DNA of 64,000 nucleotides from Actinophytocola sp044466355 (GCF_044466355.1 NZ_JBITMQ010000008.1:1-64000), one strand, 5' to 3'. Counted from the stretch's first letter, positions 25,791-35,025 are shown. Notes: a model not told the origin generated them from the letters alone. Translations and numbers: made by a program.

Positions 25791-26927
25791 ATGGGTATGA
25801 ACCTGCGCAAGCTTCTGGCGAAAATCGGGGTCGCGTGCCTGCTCGGGACGTTGTGGGCGGCGCCTGCGCACGCGGAGCCCGAGCGGTACGGGGACTACAT
25901 CGTGGTCCTGAACCAGGACGCGGGTGCCTTCGCGCACCGGTTCGCGTCCGTGTCGCACGTCTACTCGTCCGCGCTGGACGGGTTCTCGGTGCGGTTGACG
26001 GAAAAACAGGCCGCGGCGCTCGCCCGTGAGTCCGGTGTGGACGCGGTGGTGCGGGACACGCCCGTGCGCGCGATGGGCGAGCAGCTCAACCCGCCGTCGT
26101 GGGGGCTGGACCGGATCGACCAGCGGGACCCGCCGCTCGACCACCGGTACCGGTACCCGAACGAGGCGCCGGGCGTGCACGCGTACGTGCTCGACACCGG
26201 CGTGCGCGCGACGCACGTGGACTTCGGCGGCCGGGTGCTGCCGGGCTACGACTTCATCGGCGACGACACCGACGCCGGTGACGGCAACGGGCACGGCACG
26301 TTCATCGCGGGCATCATCGGCGGCGCCAAGTACGGCGTCGCGAAGAAGATCAGGATCGTGCCGGTGAAGGTGCTGGACGACAACGGCTCCGGTTCCATGT
26401 CGGACGTCATCGCGGGCATCGACTGGGTGACCGCCAACGCCGTCAAACCCGCGGTCGCGAACATGAGCCTCGGCGGTTCGGCGAACCTGGCGCTCGACAC
26501 CGCGGTCCGCAACTCGATCGCGTCGGGCGTCAGCTACGCGGTCGCCGCGGGCGGGTCGGCGAGCAACGCGGGGAACTACTCGCCCGCCCGGGTCGGCGAG
26601 GCGCTGACGATCGGGGCGAGCGGCCCGAACGACTGCATCTCGTCGAGCACGAACACCGGTTCCGTCGTGGACATGTTCGCGCCGGGTGTGAACATCGTCG
26701 GCCCGTGGATCACGAGCAACACGTCGTCGGCGATGCTGTCGGGTTCGTCGATGGCGGCGCCGCACGTGGCCGGCGCGGCGGGCATCTACCTGCAGACCAA
26801 CCCGACGGCCACGGCCGCGCAGGTGCAGACGGCGCTCATCGCGGCGTCCACAAAGGACCGGCTGTGCAACGTCCCGCCGGGGACCCCGAACCGGCTGTTG
26901 TACGTCGACCCGGGGCCTAGGCGATGA
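25791..26927 (+). CDS. Secreted subtilisin-like serine protease (S8) with I9 propeptide
   Basis: 378 aa from ATG 25791 (or 25797). A Sec signal ends near APAHA, followed by an I9-type propeptide (YGDYIVVLNQDAGAFAHRF ... VVRDTPVRA). The catalytic triad is visible: Asp in AYVLDTGVRATHVDF (about 134), His in GNGHGTFIAGIIGG (about 168), and Ser in SGSSMAAPHVAGAAG (about 320). It is a proteinase K/aqualysin-type extracellular protease without a C-terminal anchor. Its 3' end overlaps the convergent kinase gene by 11 nt. Confidence 0.9.
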   Translation: MGMNLRKLLAKIGVACLLGTLWAAPAHAEPERYGDYIVVLNQDAGAFAHRFASVSHVYSSALDGFSVRLTEKQAAALARESGVDAVVRDTPVRAMGEQLNPPSWGLDRIDQRDPPLDHRYRYPNEAPGVHAYVLDTGVRATHVDFGGRVLPGYDFIGDDTDAGDGNGHGTFIAGIIGGAKYGVAKKIRIVPVKVLDDNGSGSMSDVIAGIDWVTANAVKPAVANMSLGGSANLALDTAVRNSIASGVSYAVAAGGSASNAGNYSPARVGEALTIGASGPNDCISSSTNTGSVVDMFAPGVNIVGPWITSNTSSAMLSGSSMAAPHVAGAAGIYLQTNPTATAAQVQTALIAASTKDRLCNVPPGTPNRLLYVDPGPRR

Positions 26928-28419
26928 CCGTCCAGGTCTTGTTCTCGCAGTAGAGGTGGTCGCCGACGGGGGAGTAGTCGGTGTCCCCGTCGGCCTGGCA
27001 CGACTCGGCGACGAACGGGCCGCTGGGGTCGGACTTGACCGGGAAGCCGTCGGGCGGAGCCTTGACCCAGCTCTGCGGGGTGGTGGTGTCGCGGGTGCGC
27101 TGGCACCGCTCGGTGCCGTTCGCGCGTGTCTGGGCGATGTCGACCGCACTGCACGGTTCGACGACCTCGGGTTCCCAGCGGCTCTCGGTTTCCCCCGTGC
27201 CGGGCTGCCCGGCGGCGGTGGCCGTGCCGGGGACGTCGCGGTGGGTGGCCGCCCACCAGAGAGCGCCCGCGCCGCCCGCCAGGAGGAGCGCGACGAGCAG
27301 GAGGACCGCTCGCCGGAGCTTGCGCTTCGTCCGGCGGGCGGTCTTCTGCCGGGCGGGCTTTGATCGTGCGGGTTCGCCTCGGGGCGGGGTGGTGGGGGCG
27401 AGCCCGGGTGGCGGGGTGGCCGAGCCGCTCGCGGCCGCGGAACCGTTCGCCGGGGTCGCCACCGGTGGTGCGTGCGTGACGAGCGCCGTCGCGCCGCCGT
27501 CGATCGCGGGCGCGGTCGGGGCCAGGGGCAGGTGGGTCGTCGGCGCTTCTGGGCCGTCCGCCGTCCAGCCCGGCGGCACCGATGCCAGCAGGTCCGGGAT
27601 TGGCACCGAGGTCAGGCCGCTTCGGGAACCCGGGGGCGACGCCCGCAGCAGCGCCTGCCGCGCCTGCGTGCAGTCCGTGTACCGGCGCGCCGGGTCCGGG
27701 TCCGCCATCCGGAACAGCACGGCGGCCAGCGGCCCCGGTACCTCGTCCGGCAGCGGCACCGTGTGTGTCCACGACGACGGCATGTCGGGCGAGGCGTTGC
27801 TGTAGTGCACCAACCGTCGTCCCGCCAACAGTTCCGCCGCCAGCACGCCCACCGCGAACAGGTCCGTCGCCGGCGACGGCTGGGTGCCGTCGAGGTACTC
27901 CGGGGCCAGGTAGCCGGGCGTGCCGATGGCCGCGCCGATCCCCGTCATGGACACCGTCCGCCAGGTCGCGATGCCGAAGTCGCCGACGAGCAGGTGCGGG
28001 GGCTCGTCGCCGTGCGAGCGGAGCAGCAGGTTCGCCGGCTTCAGGTCGCGGTGGACGACGCCCGTCGCGTGCAGTGCCTCCAGCGCCCGCAGCACCTGGT
28101 CCACCGCCTCGGTGACCCAGCCGACGGGCAGCGCGCCGTAGCTCGCCATCAGCGATCGCAGTGACCCGCCGCGGGCAAGTTCCGTCACGAGCCACGCGCG
28201 GTCGTCGACCAGCCGGAACGCCAGCGTGCGCACCAGGTGCGGGTGCTGGACCCGGATCCTGGACTCGATCACGAAGCGGAGGAGCCCCAGTTCGTCCTGC
28301 CCGGTGAAGCGTTTCAGCGCCACCCACCGCTCGTCGACGCGGTCCCACGCCAGGTGCACCTCGCCGAACGCGCCCGCACCCAGCGGCAGCACTCGCGTCC
28401 ACCGCTCCTGATCGTCCAC
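26917..28419 (-). CDS. Transmembrane Ser/Thr protein kinase
   Basis: 500 aa from GTG 28419 (VDDQERWTRVLPLGAG). The kinase domain has the glycine loop GAGAFGEV, ATP-binding Lys K36 (VALKRF), VVHRDLKPANLLL, GDFGIAT and YLAPEYL, so it should be active. After about 130 Pro/Thr/Ala-rich residues comes a basic patch and one transmembrane helix (RAVLLLVALLLAGGAGALWW). A short extracellular tail of about 100 residues has four Cys and no PASTA repeats. The ligand is unknown. It is divergent from a lipoprotein gene 90 nt away, a possible partner. Confidence 0.88.
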   Translation of the reverse strand: MDDQERWTRVLPLGAGAFGEVHLAWDRVDERWVALKRFTGQDELGLLRFVIESRIRVQHPHLVRTLAFRLVDDRAWLVTELARGGSLRSLMASYGALPVGWVTEAVDQVLRALEALHATGVVHRDLKPANLLLRSHGDEPPHLLVGDFGIATWRTVSMTGIGAAIGTPGYLAPEYLDGTQPSPATDLFAVGVLAAELLAGRRLVHYSNASPDMPSSWTHTVPLPDEVPGPLAAVLFRMADPDPARRYTDCTQARQALLRASPPGSRSGLTSVPIPDLLASVPPGWTADGPEAPTTHLPLAPTAPAIDGGATALVTHAPPVATPANGSAAASGSATPPPGLAPTTPPRGEPARSKPARQKTARRTKRKLRRAVLLLVALLLAGGAGALWWAATHRDVPGTATAAGQPGTGETESRWEPEVVEPCSAVDIAQTRANGTERCQRTRDTTTPQSWVKAPPDGFPVKSDPSGPFVAESCQADGDTDYSPVGDHLYCENKTWTVIA

Positions 28420-28509
28420 GGCACGAAAGGTTACTGACTGACAGGATGTCGCAACCGGACGTCGACCGGATGCGTCGTAGGGCAACCAGCGACGGAACTG
28501 AGGGGGAGC

Positions 28510-29577
28510 ATGCGCACGGCACTCGTACTCCTGGCGGGGGCACTTGTCCTGTCGGCCTGCGGCACCGGCACCGCGGGCACGCCGACGGCGGCCGCCAGGC
28601 AGACGACGTCGAACGAGACGACCACCAGCCGTGCGCCCTTCGAGGGCGAGGTCCTCGGCAACGGCGAGGTGGTCCGCGCCGACAAGCTGGACGGGATCCG
28701 CCTCGAGTCCCCGGAGGACGGTGCACTGCGCAACTACGGCGTCGGCGTCGAGGTGGTCGACTTCGGCACGTCCGACGTGGTCGACGCGGGCGGCGGCGTC
28801 CAGTACGGCGCCGACGAGGACGCCAAGCTCCTCGCGTTCCGCCTGCGGGTGACGCCGTTCGTCGACGAGCTGGCCGGCAAGGTCACCGCCACCGTCTCCG
28901 TCGACGGCCGCCAGCGCAGCCTGCCCGACTTCGAGTACGCGGTCGACACGCCCGGCGAGGACGAGACCGTCCAGTACCTGGTCGGTGTCCCGAACGACCG
29001 GCGCGAGGTGGAGCTGGAGCTGAAGTACGCCGACTTCGCCCAGCAGTTCGACCTCCTCGAGGGCAGGCGCACCGGCGAGCAGCCCGAGATCCTGTACCGC
29101 TCCCCGGACGAGCCGTCCGTCTACGTCGAGAACCTCACGCCCGCGCGGGTCCCCGTGATCGACGCGGACGGCGAGAACGGCAACTACGTCGTCGGCGTCA
29201 CCAGGGCCGAGCTGACCTACTTCACCACCGAGCTGGGTGACATGCCCGCCGGCCCGGACCGGGCCTGGCTCGTGGTCACCTACGAGCCGACCGGCGACGG
29301 GTCGATGGACAGCGTCAGCGGCGCCAACGCGTGCGTCCTGCCGTTCGCCGCGTTCACGCTCACCGCGGACGGCGAGACGTACGCCGTGGTCGACAAGCAC
29401 TCCGAGATGGAGGAGTTCGAACAGCAGAAGGTGCTGGTCTACGAGGTGCCCGCGAGTCTGTCCGAGGCCACGCTGACGGTGAAAGCGCAAACATTCAACT
29501 GCGTGTACGCCGGCGACGACTACCCGTACCGCCCCACCAAGGAGGCCACGGTGAAGATCACTCTTCCGGAGGATTGA
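28510..29577 (+). CDS. Lipoprotein of unknown function
   Basis: 355 aa. The signal peptide ends in the lipobox LSAC, with the acylated Cys at 17 (RTALVLLAGALVLSACG). The mature part is acidic and rich in beta-prone segments. It looks like two similar halves (LRVTPFVDELAGKVTATV, then AWLVVTYEPTGDGSMDSV), as in immunoglobulin-like DUF4352-type lipoproteins. This is a weak resemblance. It is exported and anchored to the outer face of the membrane, and divergent from the kinase gene. Confidence 0.7.
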   Translation: MRTALVLLAGALVLSACGTGTAGTPTAAARQTTSNETTTSRAPFEGEVLGNGEVVRADKLDGIRLESPEDGALRNYGVGVEVVDFGTSDVVDAGGGVQYGADEDAKLLAFRLRVTPFVDELAGKVTATVSVDGRQRSLPDFEYAVDTPGEDETVQYLVGVPNDRREVELELKYADFAQQFDLLEGRRTGEQPEILYRSPDEPSVYVENLTPARVPVIDADGENGNYVVGVTRAELTYFTTELGDMPAGPDRAWLVVTYEPTGDGSMDSVSGANACVLPFAAFTLTADGETYAVVDKHSEMEEFEQQKVLVYEVPASLSEATLTVKAQTFNCVYAGDDYPYRPTKEATVKITLPED

Positions 29578-29680
29578 GCCCCAAACCGTCACGCCCGTCA
29601 CGTGGGACAGAACTCCCGACAGGCGGGAACCACCGGGTAACGTTCCCCGAAGTTCCCGACCCCCTGACAGGAGGTACGGC

Positions 29681-32600
29681 ATGTTCCGCAAGGTGCTCGT
29701 CGCCAACCGTGGCGAGATCGCCGTCCGGGCATTTCGCGCCGGATACGAGCTGGGAGCCGGCACGGTGGCCGTCTTCCCGCACGAGGACCGCAACTCAGCG
29801 CACCGCATGAAGGCCGACGAGGCCTACGAGATCGGCGAACCCGGTCATCCCGTCCGCGCCTACCTCTCCGTCGAGGAGATCATGAAGGCGGCGCGGAAGG
29901 CCGAGGCCGACGCGGTGTACCCGGGCTACGGCTTCCTGTCGGAGAACCCGGAGCTGGCGCGGGCGTGCGAGGCGGCGGGCATCACGTTCGTCGGCCCGCC
30001 CACCGAGATCCTCGAGCTCACCGGCAACAAGGCCCGCGCGGTCGCCGCCGCGCGCGCCGCGGGCATCCCGGTGCTGCGTTCGTCGGCGCCGTCGGCTGAC
30101 CTGGACGAGCTGCTCCGCGCCGGTGACGAGCTGGGGTTCCCGCTGTTCGTCAAGGCCGTCGCCGGTGGCGGCGGGCGCGGCATGCGGCGGGTCTTGGAGC
30201 CCAAGGCCCTGCGGGAGTCGCTCGAAGCCGCGATGCGGGAGGCCGAGTCCGCGTTCGGCGACCCGACCGTGTTCCTCGAGCAGGCCGTGATCAACCCGCG
30301 GCACATCGAGGTGCAGATCCTCGCCGACGGCGCGGGCAACGTGATGCACCTGTTCGAGCGCGACTGCTCGGTGCAGCGCCGCCACCAGAAGGTCATCGAG
30401 ATCGCGCCCGCGCCGAACCTCGACCCACAGCTGCGGGAGCGGATCTGCTCCGACGCGGTGAAGTTCGCGCGGCACATCGGCTACCGCAACGCGGGCACCG
30501 TCGAGTTCCTGCTGTCGCAGGACGGGCAGCACGTGTTCATCGAGATGAACCCGCGCATCCAGGTCGAGCACACGGTCACCGAGGAGATCACCGACGTCGA
30601 CCTCGTCCAGTCGCAGCTGCGGATCGCGAGCGGTGAGACCCTCGCCGACCTGGGCCTTTCCCAGGACACGGTGCGGATCAGGGGCGCGGCGCTGCAGTGC
30701 CGCATCACCACCGAGGACCCGGCCAACGGGTTCCGCCCGGACACCGGCAAGATCAGCGCCTACCGCTCGCCGGGCGGCGCGGGCATCCGCCTCGACGGCG
30801 GCACCGTCTCGCCCGGCACCGAGATCAGCGCCCACTTCGACTCGATGCTGGTGAAGCTGTCCTGCCGCGGCCGTGACTTCCCCGCCGCCGTGGCCAGGGC
30901 GCGGCGCGCGGTCGCCGAGTTCCGCATCCGCGGTGTCTCCACGAACATCCCGTTCCTGCAGGCGGTGCTGGACGACGCGGACTTCATCGCGGGCAAGGTC
31001 ACCACGTCGTTCATCGAGGACCGGCCGCACCTGCTGACCGCGCGCAGCTCGTCCGACCGCGGCACCAGGCTGCTGTCCTACCTCGTCGACGTCACCGTCA
31101 ACAAGCCGCACGGCGAGCGGCCCGAGGTGATCGACCCGGGCGCGAAGCTGCCGGAGATCGAGCTGTCCACGCCGCCCGCCGGGTCGAAGCAGAAGCTCGA
31201 CGAGCTGGGCCCCGAGGGTTGGGCGCGCTGGCTGCGCGAGTCGAAGGCCGTCGGCGTCACCGACACGACGTTCCGCGACGCGCACCAGTCGCTGCTCGCC
31301 ACCCGCGTCCGCACCAAGGACCTGGTCACCGTCGCGCCGTACGTCGCGCAGATGACGCCCGAACTGCTGTCCGTCGAGTGCTGGGGCGGCGCGACCTACG
31401 ACGTGGCGCTGCGGTTCCTCGCCGAGGACCCGTGGGAGCGGCTCGCGAAGCTCCGCGAGGCCATGCCGAACCTGTGCCTGCAGATGCTGCTGCGCGGCCG
31501 CAACACCGTCGGGTACACGCCGTACCCGACCGAGGTGACCAGCGCGTTCGTCGAGGAGGCGACCGCGACCGGCATCGACATCTTCCGCATCTTCGACGCG
31601 CTCAACGACGTCGAGCAGATGCGCCCGGCCATCGAGGCCGTGCTGTCGACCGGGAAGGCGGTCGCGGAGGTCGCGCTGTGCTACACCGCCGACCTGTCCG
31701 ACCCGAACGAGCGTCTGTACACACTGGACTACTACCTGAAGCTGGCCGAGCAGATCGTCGGCGCGGGCGCGCAGGTGCTGTGCGTCAAGGACATGGCGGG
31801 GCTGCTGCGCCCGCCCGCCGCGCACCGCCTGGTCACCGCGCTGCGCAAGGAGTTCGACCTGCCGGTCCACCTGCACACGCACGACACCGCGGGCGGTCAG
31901 CTGGCGACCTACCTCGCCGCGATCCAGGCCGGGGTGGACGCGGTCGACGGCGCGTCGGCGTCGATGGCGGGCACCACCTCCCAGCCGTCGCTGTCGGCGA
32001 TCGTCGCCGCCACCGACCACGGTGAGCGCGAGACCGGGCTCGACCTGCGGAAGGTGTGCGACCTGGAGCCGTACTGGGAGATCGTGCGGAAGGTCTACGC
32101 ACCGTTCGAGGCCGGATTGCCCGGGCCGAGCGGCCGCGTGTACACGCACGAGATCCCGGGCGGACAGTTGTCGAACCTGCGCACGCAGGCGGCGGCGCTC
32201 GGCCTCGCGGACCGGTTCGAGGAGATCGAGGCGACCTACGCGGCCGCGGACCGCATGCTGGGCCACCTCATCAAGGTGACCCCGTCGTCCAAAGTGGTCG
32301 GTGACCTGGCGCTGCACCTCGTCGGCGCGGGCGTGGACCCGACGGAGTTCGAGGCCGACCCCGGCCGGTTCGACATCCCGGGCTCGGTGATCGGCTTCCT
32401 GCGCGGCGAGCTGGGCGACCCGGCGGGCGGGTGGCCGGAGCCGTTCCGCACCAAGGCGTTGCGGGGGCGGTCGCCCGCGCCGGAGCCGCCCGGGCTGTCC
32501 GACGAGGACAGGGCCGGTCTCGTCAGCGACCGGCGGGCGACGCTGAACCGGTTGCTGTTCCCGGCGCCCGCCAAGGAGTTCCTGGCGCAGCGCGAGCAGT

Positions 32601-33055
32601 TCAGCGACACGTCCGTGCTGGCGAGCAAGGACTTCTTCTACGGGCTCAAGCCGCGCATCGAGTACCCGGTCGACCTCGAGAAGGGCGTCCGGATGCTGAT
32701 CGAGCTGGAGGCGATCGGCGAGGCGGACGAGCGCGGCATGCGCACTGTCATGGCCAAGCTGAACGGCCAGCTGCGTGCCACGCAGGTGCGGGACCGGTCG
32801 GTGGCCTCGGACGTGCCGGTCGCCGAACGCGCGGACCGGGCCAACCCGAACCACGTCGGCGCGCCGTTCGCGGGCGTGGTGACGCTGACGGTCGCCGAGG
32901 GCGACACGGTCGAGGCGGGCGACACCGTGGCGACGATCGAGGCCATGAAGATGGAGGCGTCGATCACCGCACCCAAGGCCGGGACCGTCGCCCGCGTCGC
33001 GATCGGCTCCGTGCAACAGGTGGAGGGCGGCGACCTGCTGGTCGTGCTGAGCTGA
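29681..33055 (+). CDS. pyc: Pyruvate carboxylase
   Basis: 1124 aa with AGGAGG before ATG 29681. One chain holds all three activities. Biotin carboxylase covers about residues 1-450 (FRKVLVANRGEIAVRAF, KAVAGGGGRGMR, EMNPRIQVEHTVTEE). The carboxyltransferase TIM barrel begins near 525 (TDTTFRDAHQSLLATRVR, VKDMAGLLRPPAA, HTHDTAGGQ). The C-terminal biotinyl domain has EAMKMEA near 1089. It makes oxaloacetate from pyruvate and bicarbonate for anaplerosis. rsmD and coaD follow it closely in mycobacteria; here about 5 kb of accessory genes intervene. Confidence 0.97.
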   Translation: MFRKVLVANRGEIAVRAFRAGYELGAGTVAVFPHEDRNSAHRMKADEAYEIGEPGHPVRAYLSVEEIMKAARKAEADAVYPGYGFLSENPELARACEAAGITFVGPPTEILELTGNKARAVAAARAAGIPVLRSSAPSADLDELLRAGDELGFPLFVKAVAGGGGRGMRRVLEPKALRESLEAAMREAESAFGDPTVFLEQAVINPRHIEVQILADGAGNVMHLFERDCSVQRRHQKVIEIAPAPNLDPQLRERICSDAVKFARHIGYRNAGTVEFLLSQDGQHVFIEMNPRIQVEHTVTEEITDVDLVQSQLRIASGETLADLGLSQDTVRIRGAALQCRITTEDPANGFRPDTGKISAYRSPGGAGIRLDGGTVSPGTEISAHFDSMLVKLSCRGRDFPAAVARARRAVAEFRIRGVSTNIPFLQAVLDDADFIAGKVTTSFIEDRPHLLTARSSSDRGTRLLSYLVDVTVNKPHGERPEVIDPGAKLPEIELSTPPAGSKQKLDELGPEGWARWLRESKAVGVTDTTFRDAHQSLLATRVRTKDLVTVAPYVAQMTPELLSVECWGGATYDVALRFLAEDPWERLAKLREAMPNLCLQMLLRGRNTVGYTPYPTEVTSAFVEEATATGIDIFRIFDALNDVEQMRPAIEAVLSTGKAVAEVALCYTADLSDPNERLYTLDYYLKLAEQIVGAGAQVLCVKDMAGLLRPPAAHRLVTALRKEFDLPVHLHTHDTAGGQLATYLAAIQAGVDAVDGASASMAGTTSQPSLSAIVAATDHGERETGLDLRKVCDLEPYWEIVRKVYAPFEAGLPGPSGRVYTHEIPGGQLSNLRTQAAALGLADRFEEIEATYAAADRMLGHLIKVTPSSKVVGDLALHLVGAGVDPTEFEADPGRFDIPGSVIGFLRGELGDPAGGWPEPFRTKALRGRSPAPEPPGLSDEDRAGLVSDRRATLNRLLFPAPAKEFLAQREQFSDTSVLASKDFFYGLKPRIEYPVDLEKGVRMLIELEAIGEADERGMRTVMAKLNGQLRATQVRDRSVASDVPVAERADRANPNHVGAPFAGVVTLTVAEGDTVEAGDTVATIEAMKMEASITAPKAGTVARVAIGSVQQVEGGDLLVVLS

Positions 33056-33094
33056 GCGCACGGGGTTGCGATCCGGCGGGTTGGCCGTGCTGAT

Positions 33095-33131
33095 GGGGTC
33101 CTTCGGTGCGTTGGCTGTGTTGAAGGGCCCC
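33095..33131. terminator. Bidirectional hairpin after pyc; dispersed-repeat type
   Basis: GGGGTCCTTC (33095-33104) pairs with GAAGGGCCCC (33122-33131) with one wobble. It shares the 16-mer GGGGTCCTTCGGTGCG with the element at 6203-6218. Confidence 0.75.
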
Positions 33132-33140
33132 TTCAGCGCG

Positions 33141-33656
33141 TCAGGACAGCGTGTCGCACAGGTTCTCCTCGGTGCTGGTGTAGCGCAGCGTGCGGGTGCC
33201 GTCCTCCGCGATCGTGATCAGCGTGACGCCGTCGAAGCGGTAGTAGCCCTGCGAGTAGTCGTCCTCCGCGCGGAACCCGAAACCGAACGGGCCGATGCCG
33301 GAGAACGACTTCATCGCCTGCCCGTCCGGGTACAGCTCCAGCCAGGCGTGCCCGGACAGGTCGCGGACGACCGACGCGCCGGTCGCCACGTTGGTGAACC
33401 GGGTGACCAACTCGCCGCGGTACTCCAGCACCCGCTCCGCGCCGTCGGGGTAGCGGGTGACGACCCGGAACTCCTCCTCGTCGACGATCGCCTCCACGGC
33501 GAGGGCGAACGCGCAGTACTTGCCCTCGGGTGCGACGAAGTCCGTCGCCGTGTACGGCTGCCACGGCTCCGGTCCGCTCACCGCCTGTGCGGGCGTCGCG
33601 CCGAGCGCGGTCAGTACGACGGCCAACGCCGCCACGGCCAGGTTCCGAGCACGCAT
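33141..33656 (-). CDS. Small secreted protein of unknown function
   Basis: 171 aa from ATG 33656, with AGGAGCG upstream. A Sec signal peptide ends at TPAQA. The mature protein is beta-rich (VLEYRGELVTRFTNVATGAS, WLELYPDGQAMKSFSGIGPF, YRFDGVTLITIAEDGTRTL) with Cys at KYCAFAL and near the C-terminus (NLCDTLS) that may pair. I do not recognise the family. It is divergent from a CGNR regulator with a palindrome-rich gap between, suggesting regulation. Confidence 0.7.
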   Translation of the reverse strand: MRARNLAVAALAVVLTALGATPAQAVSGPEPWQPYTATDFVAPEGKYCAFALAVEAIVDEEEFRVVTRYPDGAERVLEYRGELVTRFTNVATGASVVRDLSGHAWLELYPDGQAMKSFSGIGPFGFGFRAEDDYSQGYYRFDGVTLITIAEDGTRTLRYTSTEENLCDTLS

Positions 33657-33669
33657 GTTTCGCTCCTGA

Positions 33670-33707
33670 GTCGTTAACCGGTTATCGTGAGTCAAGTGGT
33701 TAGCGAC
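33670..33707. promoter_or_regulatory. Candidate operator between the secreted-protein and CGNR genes
   Basis: GTCGTTAACC (33670-33679) and GGTTAGCGAC (33698-33707) form a 10-bp inverted repeat with one mismatch. The left half is part of a perfect palindrome, TAACCGGTTA (33675-33684). Three GGTTA half-sites in 38 bp between divergent starts suggest a regulator site, probably for the adjacent CGNR protein. Confidence 0.4.
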
Positions 33708-33730
33708 ACGGGCTGTCAAGAGAGGTGGTC

Positions 33731-34330
33731 GTGACCGGGAAGCTGCCCCCGTACGCGGTGCGGGCCGGTGGGCGAGTCCTGCCCAAACCGATCGCCGGGC
33801 ACCCGGCACTCGAGCTGTGCAACACGCTCGCGGGCTGGGACGACCCGCCCGACGCACGTCACGAATGGCTCCGTGACCACGAGCACCTCGCGGTCTGGGT
33901 CGAGTTCACCGGCCTGCTGCCGCACTGCCCGCGCACGGCGGGCACCGAGGTGCTGGCGGAGGTCCGTGAGCTGCGGGCGGTGGCGTACCGGCTGTTGCGG
34001 CACCGGGACGCCGCGGCGCTCCCGGCGTTCGCGGCGTGGGCGGACGAAGCCAACGCGCACCGCAGGCTGGTTGGCGAACCCGGCGGCGGCGCGCGGTTCC
34101 GGCTGCCGACGGGTGACGATCCCCGGCTGCCGGTGCACGCCAGCGCGCTCGCCGTGGCCGACCTGCTGGCGGACCCGGCGCTCGCGACCGTGCGCGCCTG
34201 CCCCGGCGACGGCTGCGGGTGGCTGTTCCTCGACCCGCGCGGGCGCCGGGTGTGGTGCAGCATGGCGGCGTGCGGCAACCGGTCGAAGGTCCGCGCGCAC
34301 GCCGCCCGCCGGCAGACGTCAGGCGGCTGA
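33731..34330 (+). CDS. CGNR zinc-finger/ABATE-domain regulator
   Basis: 199 aa from GTG 33731, with AGAGG upstream; GTG 33725 is also possible. The N-terminal ABATE domain includes AGHPALELCNTLAGWDDPPD. The C-terminal treble-clef finger has CPGDGCGWLFLDPRGRRVWC and MAACGNRSKVRAH, the CGNR signature with four Cys. These proteins are thought to bind DNA and respond to stress or small molecules. It overlaps the convergent frnE-like gene by 12 nt. Confidence 0.82.
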   Translation: MTGKLPPYAVRAGGRVLPKPIAGHPALELCNTLAGWDDPPDARHEWLRDHEHLAVWVEFTGLLPHCPRTAGTEVLAEVRELRAVAYRLLRHRDAAALPAFAAWADEANAHRRLVGEPGGGARFRLPTGDDPRLPVHASALAVADLLADPALATVRACPGDGCGWLFLDPRGRRVWCSMAACGNRSKVRAHAARRQTSGG

Positions 34331-34939
34331 ACCCGCCAGGGCCTGGCGCAGTGCCGAGGAGAAGACCTCCACGGGCTGCGCGCCCGACACCCCGTACTTG
34401 CGGTCCAGCACGAAGAACGGCACCCCGGTCGCGCCGAGCAGCCGCGCCTCGCGGATGTCGTCCTCCACGTCGGACGTGTACCGGTCGCTCGTCAGCACCT
34501 CGCGGGCGCCCTCGACGCCGATGTCCTCGCTCAACCGCACCAGGGTGTCCACGTCGTTGACGGTCTCGCCCTCGACGAGCTGTGCGCGCATGAGGCGCTC
34601 GTGCATCTCGCCGCCCAGGCCCTGCGCCTTCGCGTGGTGGGTCAGGCGGTGGGCGTCGAACGTGTTGACCATGACCGCGTGGTCGTAGTCGTAGCGCAGG
34701 CCCTCCGCGGCGGCCAGTTCGGTCACACGCTCGGTCATCGCGCGGACGTCACCGCCGAACTTCTTCTCCAGCCCCTCGTACACGGGGATGGCCTCGCCGC
34801 GGGGGAACGCCGGGTCGAGCTGGAAGCTGCGCCACTCCACCTCGACCGCGTGGTCGAAGTCGGCGAGAGCGGACTCCAGGCGTCGTTTGCCGATGTAGCA
34901 CCACGGGCACACGATGTCGGACCAGACCTCGATCTTCAC
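34319..34939 (-). CDS. DsbA-family oxidoreductase, FrnE-like
   Basis: 206 aa from GTG 34939 (KIEVWSDIVCPWCYIGKRRL). The thioredoxin-fold CPWC site is at residues 11-14, with an inserted helical domain and the cis-Pro segment GATGVPFFVLDRKYGVSGAQ. It has no signal peptide, so it is cytosolic, as is FrnE. FrnE proteins act as disulfide isomerases or in polyketide tailoring. The start overlaps the stop of a 29-codon Cys-containing frame (GTGA). Confidence 0.88.
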   Translation of the reverse strand: MKIEVWSDIVCPWCYIGKRRLESALADFDHAVEVEWRSFQLDPAFPRGEAIPVYEGLEKKFGGDVRAMTERVTELAAAEGLRYDYDHAVMVNTFDAHRLTHHAKAQGLGGEMHERLMRAQLVEGETVNDVDTLVRLSEDIGVEGAREVLTSDRYTSDVEDDIREARLLGATGVPFFVLDRKYGVSGAQPVEVFSSALRQALAGSAA

Positions 34940-35025
34940 AGCGCGCAGCTCCCGTCCTCACACACCGGCACGTCCTCGTCCCCGAGCGTCACCAGCACGG
35001 GCACGTCCTCGGTCTCTTCGTCCAT
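34936..35025 (-). CDS. 29-residue acidic Cys peptide coupled to the FrnE-like gene
   Basis: ATG 35025 to TGA 34936: MDEETEDVPVLVTLGDEDV, then PVCEDGSCAL. 27 of 29 sense codons end in G or C, the bias of real genes here, and the stop is nested in the frnE-like GTGA start. Two Cys five residues apart near the C-terminus could be substrate for, or metal/disulfide partner of, the CPWC enzyme. The ribosome site is weak. A leader that only sets translation of the next gene is an alternative. I do not recognise a named family. Confidence 0.5.
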   Translation of the reverse strand: MDEETEDVPVLVTLGDEDVPVCEDGSCAL

